Assembly: GCA_019915015.1 (NCBI GenBank)
Contig: JAHBBC010000016.1
Location: forward strand, 806,001 to 870,000
Direction of reading: 5' to 3'
From: Auriscalpium vulgare
Taxonomy: Eukaryota; Basidiomycota; Agaricomycetes; Russulales; Auriscalpiaceae
DNA length: 64,000 nt
A program made the translations under genes and the position numbers. Positions 56,543 to 64,000 of this stretch are shown piece after piece. The number at the start of each line of letters is the position of its first letter. The first letter of the stretch is position 1. The notes beneath the pieces were generated by a model that saw only the letters and a program-made list of their open reading frames with translations, was not told where the DNA came from and searched no databases.

Positions 56543-58340
56543 ATGGTCGCCTTCGAACGTTTGCCAATGCCCTCCAGCGTCCCCGCCAGGCGTGCTGTCC
56601 TGCCGAGGCCTCTTCTCTCAGTCGCGCCGCCTTCCATCTTACCGCCATTGCCCGCACTGCCCTCCGCCCCCAGAGCCGCCGACTTCGGCCATTCTTACAC
56701 GCTGAGCACCCACATCATTCCCTCTGCTTCTCCGAGGAACACGCCCGATATCCCGCTGCCCCATGTCCCAGAGAAAGAGACAAAGCAAGAGCGCAAGGAC
56801 CGCCTCCGCCGTCAGACGACAGAAGTGTTGGAAATGAAAGAGGCATACGAGCGGGGCGAAGTGAGAGGCGCGCACAGTGAGAAGGCCCTGTGGAATGTTG
56901 TCAATCGGTATGTCCGCAAGGGTGCTGGGTCCACGGAGCGGATGGGCATAACGGTGTTCATGGCACATGCGAATGGTCTGCATAAAGAGGTCCGTCGCAG
57001 TTGTATGCTCGTGCACACACAGCCAACAAGCTCGCGATGTATAGACATTTGAGCCCATCCTGCATCACCTTCTTCCCAAGACAGCTTCCGGCGGGTCGTA
57101 CCAGATTGATGAAGTTTGGACGTTCGACGCAGTGCAGCACGGCGACTCCGCTCTGCTCAACGCCGCGCACCTCGGAGGGCTATGTGAGTCTCAATAACAA
57201 TGAACTATGATCATCTTCCTGACGACAGGTCGTACTCGTTCAGTCGACTGGGCGGACAACTCCCGCGACATATTGAATTTCTTTTTCCATTACCTCCCGG
57301 AGGCGCCATCTTCTGAGCCGGTGCCACTTCACCTCCCTCGTGTATCCTCTGTTATTTCAGATGCTCGGCGTGTACATGGGCTGCGACAACGTACCCTCGT
57401 GACCGTGGGGCACTCGTTCGGCGGCACGAGCCTGTGAGTGTAACTTGATTCTAACCCACATGGTATCTCTGAAACTATATCTCCCCTCCAGCGCGCTTGC
57501 TGCACACTACTTTCCCTCTCTTTTCTCCGGCCTCGTTCTTGTAGACCCTGTGATCATGCCTTTCGAACTGGATCGTAGGCTGGGCGTGTGGGGACTTACA
57601 TACGGAGGATTGTCTCGGCGAGAGACATGGCCCTCCAAGTGAGCAATGCACTCGTCCGCCTGAATTATCGTCACTGAAACAGGTTACAGGGAAGAAGCAG
57701 TCAGCTCATTGAGCGCCTCGCCGTTCTTTGGGCGATGGCACCCCGACGTGTTTAAGCTCTACCTCGACCACGCCATCACGACTATGCCATCCGGCGAGGT
57801 CAAGCTGAAATGTACTAGCATACAAGTGATGATGTTGTCGCTTTGCTTTTTCCACTACTCACGAAGAAATCAGGAAGCCACGGTTTTCGTTGAGGCGCAG
57901 TGTACGCGCGAAGTATGGACTATCTTTGATAAGCTCCCGGAACATATCGCCATACATTGGATCGTTTGCCCCACGGAAGACAGGTGCCGCTCTCAACTTT
58001 TGCAGACAATATTTAGTGATGCTGAGGTCGCTCTAGCGTCGTGCCTGAAGAAGATATGCAGCGGGAGCGTGTTTGGAGGCGGCCGGCGAACTCTACGAAT
58101 ATTCGTATACTGGATGTTACGCATCTCGTGAGTTCCTTTCTCATATAATTTCTTCTATGAGCGCTCAACAGCATGTCATATCTTCAGCTCATCCAAGAAG
58201 TGCCACGGGACGTTGGTGAGTATTCCACTGCACAAAGGGAGGGTCATACTCATTTCTGACCCTCAACGGCACCGATAATAGCGGAAGTTCTGCACGATTT
58301 TTTCCTGGACAAGTTCACTGAAAAGAGGGCAAAACTCTAG
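56543..58340 (+). CDS. alpha/beta hydrolase with C-terminal AKL (PTS1-like)
   Basis: Starts MVAFERLPMPSSVPARRAVL. The fold is visible as GITVFMAHANGLHKE, then TWEPILHHLLP, the nucleophile elbow TVGHSFGGTSL (Ser in GHSFGG), and FSGLVLVDPVIMP. A lid region (SLSASPFFGRWHPDVFKLYL) follows. A candidate acid (IHWIVCPTED) and the His strand (NIRILDVTHLMSYLQLIQEV) complete the likely triad. The end is LHDFFLDKFTEKRAKL with stop 58338-58340. The last three residues, AKL, are an accepted variant of the peroxisomal targeting signal SKL, so a peroxisomal lipase-like role (compare yeast LPX1) is possible; this is inference. Introns are present throughout and some donor choices between 57970 and 58130 are uncertain. 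It is related to a large fungal group with no firm substrate. Confidence 0.75.
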
Positions 58341-59119
58341 ACCGTGGCACTACTAGAGCCGACCGTGTACTGTCTCTTCAAATTTCTTGGGTTTCTCTTT
58401 TGGTCAATCTAGCGAATGATGCAGAATTGTCTCTTGTACCATCTTCGGTCGAGGTCCGTACGTCGCGGAATCAGACGCACACTTCAATGACCACAGGAGC
58501 TCGTAGTTGCGCCCAGGAAGAGGCATGGGCGAAAGTTCGCCAGACAACGTCTAGAAGGTACTAGTTATGATCACGTTTAGCTGACACACTACATCTGCGC
58601 GAGGTCCATGTCATTATATTGCTGGTATCGCGCTGTAGCCTGTGGCATCGTGGTATGTACGCGGTAGGGTAACTAGGGTTTGCTGGACAAACGTGCCGGT
58701 ATGCCGACGGGTGTTAGACGTTAGACTCGTAACCAGTCACAACACCCTCCCCATCTCGTTGTCGCCGACAGACGGTCACCGGTCCAGACGGGTGTCAGAT
58801 TGGTCAGCAAGCTCGACGGGGGGCTGCGATATTAATCCACCTTCTGCTATGCTGCTTTGCACTGAGGGAAATTTGTTGTTCTCAAAGGCTACATCTCCGG
58901 TCACCGTCTTTACTTGAATGTCTCTGCGCCGACCCCTGGCCGCAACAACTTGAATGTGCTAGGCATCCACTCCCGGGCCACTCCTGTCTCGCGGAAAGGA
59001 TCTGTGTGCTCACTCATCTTTTGCTCGTCTTCCGCGTCGTATAAATCTCGAGAATATATGATTTGCCCCCGTTTTCCCATCCCTGTCCCCCGTCCCTGCC
59101 CCCCATTTCCTTAACGACC
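58341..59119. other. intergenic, promoter of the tripeptidyl-peptidase gene
   Basis: 779 bp. The only element noted is the TATA box at 59040-59046. No gene is seen. Confidence 0.5.
59040..59046 (+). promoter_or_regulatory. TATA box of the tripeptidyl-peptidase gene
   Basis: TATAAAT, 74-80 nt before the ATG at 59120, with a pyrimidine-rich leader between. Confidence 0.55.
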
Positions 59120-61085
59120 ATGAAGATCACCCTTGTTACGGTCGCTCTCCTCACTTCGGCATGCGCAACGCCTCACACTCGCGATATGCTCGTTCATGAG
59201 CGCCGCGATCATGTTCCGCACGGGTACACGCACAAGGGACCTGCCCCTTCTGACCAGAAGCTTCGCCTCCGACTCGCTCTCACTCAGACAGACATCGCCG
59301 GTCTCCATGGTGCTATCTACGCTATGAGTACTCCCGGTAGCGCAACTTATGGACAACACCTCTCCAAGGACGACGTGACGAAGTACGTTGCACCGAAGTC
59401 GGAAAGCGTCGACGCGATGAAGTCGTGGCTGTCGGAGAATGGCCTCAGCGCAACGACATTGTCGCCTGCGGGCGACTGGTATGGCTTTGAGACGACCGTG
59501 GCTAAGGCGAATGAGCTGTTCCATGCGGAATTCTCCACCTTTTTGCATGAGTCGGGGCAGGAGGCAATTCGCACCCTGTCTTACTCGATCCCCGCCTCAC
59601 TCGAGAGGCACCTCGACCTTGTCCACCCAACTGTCTCGTTCCCCGGCCAGCGCTCTAATGTTCCTGTGGTATCTGTGCCCCTGCCACTGTCAGCTCGTGC
59701 GCCGTCGAACGACTCGGTACCGGCATCTTGCTATCAGTACCTCACGCCGATGTGTCTGCAGGAATTATACGGCATTCCTTCGACGCCTGCCATCCAAGAT
59801 GGGAATCAGCTCGGAGTGACCGGTTTAATCCAGGAGTACGCGAACAGGGCCGATCTAAGGGTACGCGTCTTACATCTGGCGATCTTTTGCTTCCGCTCAC
59901 CTCGTCGGAACTAGTCCTTTCTCGAGAAGTTCCGTCCTGATCTGTCACCGAACAATACATTCTCATTTCAAAGCATCGACGGTGGCGAGAACTCTCAAAA
60001 TATCAGCGAAGCCGGTGCAGAAGCAGTCCGTATACTCATGCTGCATTCCGCAAAGTCTTAATGAATAGATCTACAGGATCTTGATGTCCAGTACACGATC
60101 GGCGTCGCATCCGACGTGCCTGTGACCTTCATTTCTGTCGGGTCAGATTTTCAAGATGGTGATCTGGATGGTTCCCTCGACATCGTCAACTTCTTGCTGT
60201 CCCAGGACAACCCTCCTCAGGTTTTGTCAACAAGTTACGCACAGGATGAATACACTCTTTCGCTAGGTCTAGCCGAGTGAGCGAACTTACTTCCCTCTGT
60301 TTTCTGAACCAACCTTTCACCCACAGAAAACTATGCAACGCGTACGCGCAGCTTGGCGCTCGTGGCACGTCCTTGCTGTTTGGGTCGGGAGATGGTGGAG
60401 TCACCGGCACACAGTACCAGAACAAGTGCAAGGCGGACAAGTTCGTGCCCACGTTCCCGTCGAGCTGCCCCTTGTATGTCCTTGTCTCCTATGGCTTAGA
60501 TTTGTCGTTGAACGAGATTCATCAGTGTCACGTCCGTTGGCGCTACGGAGCTTATCAGTCCCACCGAGGTCGCCGCCAACTTCTCTTCAGGCGGCTTCTC
60601 GAACTACTTTGATACGCCATCGTACCAGACCGATGCCAAGAAAACATACATGGACAAGCTCGGTAAGTCACTGAAGGGCAAGTACAACGCAACTGGGCGC
60701 GGATATCCGGATGTATCTGCCATTGGCTATGTGCAGATCTTCTTCCAAGGCGAGCAGGGCAATGTCTCAGGAACCTCATGTTCGACACCGATCTTCGCGA
60801 GCGTGATCTCGCTCCTCAACGACCGCCTCATCGCCGGGGGCAAGAGCCCGTTGGGCTTCTTGAACCCTCTGTTGTACTCGGAGGCGGGTGTTGCCGCCCT
60901 CACAGATATTACATCGGGGAACAACCCCGGGTGTAAGACGAATGGCTTCTCGGCGGTCGCCGGCTGGGATCCTGTGAGTACATAGCTTCCTCGAGTTTAG
61001 CCCGTGTGCACACCTGATTGTTGTTCAGATTACTGGTTTGGGTACACCCATCTTCTCGAAGATGGCGTCGGCGTTGGGACTCTGA
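59120..61085 (+). CDS. secreted tripeptidyl-peptidase (sedolisin, S53)
   Basis: It has a signal peptide (KITLVTVALLTSACATP) and a long activation propeptide (DLSPNNTF belongs to the mature part; propeptide features are STPGSATYGQHLSKDDVTKY and VAKANELFHAEFSTFLHES). The mature enzyme starts near CYQYLTPMCLQELYGIPST. The catalytic Glu and Asp are in AEADLDVQY, split by an intron. The oxyanion-hole Asp is in LLFGSGDGGVTG. The nucleophile Ser is in GTSCSTPIFASVIS. The Ca-binding end is VAGWDPITGLGTPIF, and the protein finishes SALGL at 61085. It is an acid serine peptidase releasing tripeptides, typical of secreted nitrogen-acquiring proteases. Five short introns rejoin in frame. The oxyanion motif has GSGDGG rather than the more usual SSGDSG. 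Confidence 0.92.
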
Positions 61086-62615
61086 GAAGTAGAACCTATG
61101 TACCTTGTTTTCTGATGGTTATCGCATGAGCGCACATCATTAACATCGTGTTGCATAAGCAAAGTTTTATTGACACGTTTATATCACCTACTTGGTTTCC
61201 TCCCAGAGGCACCATGCATACTGCCACCATGCGTCTTCCATCAATTCCAGCTCTTCGATCTGTGTCAGTCACGCCAAGCCGGAAATGGCGCGGAACATCA
61301 CATTGTCGTTTTCATGGCCAGCGAAATACGCGAGTCCAATTGTTGTGACATAGGGGTCCACAAATCTGAGGCATCTGGACCCACGACCACCCACGGGAGT
61401 AATTCAGGATGCGTCATGTTTTTACACGAGGCCCCGACCATCGCGGCTTTGGGGTGCAAAGTTGGTCTAGCCAGGGGGAAGAGGGGGACCTTCCGCCGGC
61501 AAGAAACCTTCATTGGACGGGGATCACGAACGGCATTTTATCGTATGGCAGTGGCGTCCCTGCTGGACCTCGGGGAAACCACGACCAGAGGAGCAAAGCG
61601 CGACTGCCGACATAGAGCGAATACAAGGACACGGTGTGCGCATCCCAGGGTTATTTCGCCTGTGATACATCAGCGCCGTCCCGAAGATTTGCAGTGCGGG
61701 TGGCGAGGATGTCGACATAATTAGCGAGCGGCGTGGACTGTTCCGGGACAGAAGAGGACGAGTTGGAGGTGGGTGACGGCAGACGACTAGGCGACAACTA
61801 ACGGGGACATTATCACCGACGTTCCTCGGAGGAGATTCGCTGTGATAGGCGACGCGAGCGAGAGATTGGAGGCTGCCAGAGCGCTGCTGGAGCCCAGAAG
61901 AGCGACTGACATTGCTCGTTCACGGCATGCAAAGAAATGCAGCTACAGCGCGATGGGAGGATGGGCCCAGGACTGGCATGGGCAGGGCAGATCCGGAAAC
62001 AAAAGGACGGGCGACGCACGTCCATCTAATCTTATCAACGTGCTCTGCTCCTCCCGCCGCCCAGTCCAAGGTCCTGGCGGGGCTCTTCCACGCTCCCCCG
62101 TCTGCGATGCCGTCCTCACCGTTCAAAAGCCCCCTTGTTCTCAACAACCGCCCTTCTCCCCGCCCTCCGAACCATCACCACCGCCCCCGCTTCCACCACC
62201 GCCGTCCACGCAACACCTGTTGCTCTTTCTGGTAGGTTCACCAAGCGCGCTCGACCGACGAGCCCAGGCTGACCTGCCCATCACCCAGCCAGCACCGCTA
62301 GGGCGTCGTCGCGACCACGTCGTGGAACAAAAGAGATCGCAACGTGCCAGCTGTCCCAGTGCCCGCTCCCCTTATCCCCGAGCATCTGTGCCGTCCATTT
62401 GACTGGATCACATCCGATCATCTTACTCCGGCTCGTAAGTCGTCTCAAGCCTCAGTTGCATTAGTGTTGCCTGAGCGCATCTTTTGCAGGCAGTGCCATC
62501 GTCGAGGGCCGCTGAAGTTGACTCAGCGCTGCATTAGTGAGCAAGTGTGCCCCCCCCCCCGCTCACACTCAGCATCTGATATATCCCCCAGCTAGCCATC
62601 CCTACTCCCCCTACT
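61086..62615. other. 1.5-kb region without a firm gene
   Basis: Several ORFs overlap here without conserved motifs. A Pro-rich ATG-started stretch at 62107-62235 and a poly-C run (about 62551-62561) are visible. It could contain the long 5' leader of the F-box gene or a decayed gene. Confidence 0.4.
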
Positions 62616-63981
62616 ATGTCGGCATCCACCTCTGACGGCTCCCGGCTCCCAGTAGAGCTATATCGGCCCGTCCTCGAGCACCTCCGAAATCTGTACTACC
62701 CCATCCACAAGATCAGCTACGTCTCGCGTACGTGGCGCCACGAGGTTGAAGCCGTGCAGTACCTTTGGGTCAGGGTGCCCGACACGAACATCCTTTTTTT
62801 CTGCCAAACTATCAAGGAACGGCCGGACCTTGCCCGACGCGTGCGCAGGTTCTCGTTCACGTCCGCCGCGCACCGACCGCGCCAGCCGGGCGACACGGAG
62901 TTCCTCCAGAGCACGCTGCACGCGCTCGTCAATCTCCGGGACCTCTCCATCCTCGAGTCCCCCTCGGGGATGGTCGAGGAGTGGGTCGTGACGCACATGG
63001 ATTACTGGGTACTCGACGGGTGCACGTTCAAGCTCTCGCGCTACGCCACACATCTCCTCTGGTCGCAAGAGCTCGCCGAGTTCTTGGCATCGCAGCCCTC
63101 CTTGCGCGAGTTCCAGTTCTTCGGCGGCACGACCGCGGACAGCGAGCGCGTCGACGTGCCCGACCACGCGCTGCCCCGCTGCAACGTGCTCCGAGTATCG
63201 GCGCATATGCTTCCTGATTTCAAGGCGAGACGCAATATCACGCATCTTCGCGTTGATATGTTTCACAACAACGCGGAGGAGGAGAAGCGCATGGCGAAAA
63301 ACATCAAGCGATATGGCCACGTGCTGAAGGTGCTCGCCCTGGTACGCAGGGTGGGCCCGGAAGAGTACCTTAGCACCCCATCCATCCTCAAGCACTTCAT
63401 TGAGCAAACACCCCATCTTGTGTGCCTCGCTTTGTACGACACCCTCGATTTCGTGCGTTTATCTCAGTCATCAAGTCAGCCTGAAAATGCTCACTTTCTC
63501 CCAGTCGCCAGTGGAAAACAAGAAAATTCTCAAGCTTATGTCTCAGAACCTTCGCAATTTGCAAGTGCTGATCTGGGCACCGCTGCATGACGGACACCAC
63601 ATGGACGACGACATCGATAGCTCTGAGGATGAGTCCGGCTTCTCCGCCGACTCCGACTCTGACGAAGACTCGAAGAGCAAAGTCAATCGGTACGCCCTCG
63701 TGGTCATGGCAGCGATGCCCTCCCTCAAATACTTCATCTCCATGCGCGACCGCGGCATGGAGGGCTGGCTACGTGACGCGCAGGGCAACATTATACGTCA
63801 CATACCCCCCATGCCGACACTCGAGAACTGCTACGCCTCGGTGAACCCGCAAGATCCACTCGACTACTTCCTGCGTCCAGGATTCCCCTGGATAACCGAA
63901 AGCCTGGACATTACCGAGCGGTATTACCTCCCGTATGACATGCCACCTCGTCGCACAACGCAGTCGATGAACGCACATTGA
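62616..63981 (+). CDS. F-box domain protein
   Basis: Two exons, 62616-63452 and 63505-63981, give 437 aa. The N-terminus SRLPVELYRPVLEHLRNLY then ISYVSRTWRHEVEAVQYLW is an F-box-like motif, which would dock to Skp1 in an SCF ubiquitin ligase. The rest shows leucine-rich-repeat-like segments without clear periodicity (LVNLRDLSILESPSG, QPSLREFQFFGGTTADSERV, PHLVCLALYDTLDF). An acidic spacer (DDDIDSSEDESGFSADSDSD) precedes a C-terminal region ending TTQSMNAH. This architecture is common among expanded Agaricomycete F-box families; the substrate is unknown. The stop is 19 bases before the window end. Confidence 0.8.
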
Positions 63982-64000
63982 ATCATCTGTGCACCAAGGA

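Noticed and set aside
61842..62402. 186-codon plus-strand ORF
   Set aside because: Pro/Arg-rich without family motif, no good start context or support; left as unexplained.
1..64000. tRNA, rRNA, CRISPR arrays, bacterial-type operons or integrases
   Set aside because: No B-box GGTTCGA-like tRNA signature, regular spacer arrays or such genes were found on reading; not expected in this genome type.

Overview
The window looks like nuclear DNA of a filamentous basidiomycete, most likely an Agaricomycete of the polypore type. Genes lie on both strands without operons. They are cut by many introns of about 46-60 nt with GT...AG ends and CTGAC/CTAAC-like branch sites. The gene set is fungal: IRE1, SET1/COMPASS, JIP5, THR4, a DUR3-type urea transporter, a sedolisin, several P450s of one clade and F-box proteins. 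Species cannot be named from the sequence alone. Gene coordinates below are CDS spans including introns. Many splice sites were placed by eye from reading-frame continuity and family conservation.

Layout. 0-5 kb: 3' end of an SMG/EST1-like gene with an apparent 1-nt frameshift, an uncharacterised 10-exon gene, and a tract of degenerate GACTG-rich repeats. 5-14.5 kb: a degenerate kinase, P450 #1, threonine synthase, cytosolic seryl-tRNA synthetase, and a small acidic protein. 15-23 kb: a two-TM serine-rich protein, then IRE1 and JIP5 head to head over 132 bp. 23-30 kb: an IMD/BAR-like Arg/Ser/Pro-rich protein, a Ser/Pro-rich protein (both with 120-nt direct repeats), an uncharacterised conserved protein, and a small Asterix (PAT complex) gene assembled here from short exons. 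30-35 kb: P450 #2 and an F-box/WD40 SCF adaptor. 35.46-36.18 kb: a 726-bp element with 24-bp perfect terminal inverted repeats, TA at both ends and a 99-codon ORF. 37.5-46.2 kb: a secreted S41 peptidase, a GNAT acetyltransferase and SET1 with a long polyproline tract. 46.5-64 kb: ALDH7-type dehydrogenase, P450 #3, DUR3 urea transporter, sphingoid-base kinase, an alpha/beta hydrolase ending in a PTS1-like tripeptide, a secreted tripeptidyl-peptidase and an F-box protein.

There is no obvious biosynthetic cluster. The three P450s are close relatives with shared intron positions but sit 22 kb and 17 kb apart among housekeeping genes, which suggests dispersed duplicates. Secreted proteases, a urea importer and P450s fit a saprotrophic fungus. 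The item least explained by known annotation is the inverted-repeat element at 35.46-36.18 kb. Next are the degenerate repeat tract at 4.2-4.8 kb and the stopless introns that interrupt catalytic motifs in SET1 and P450 #1.
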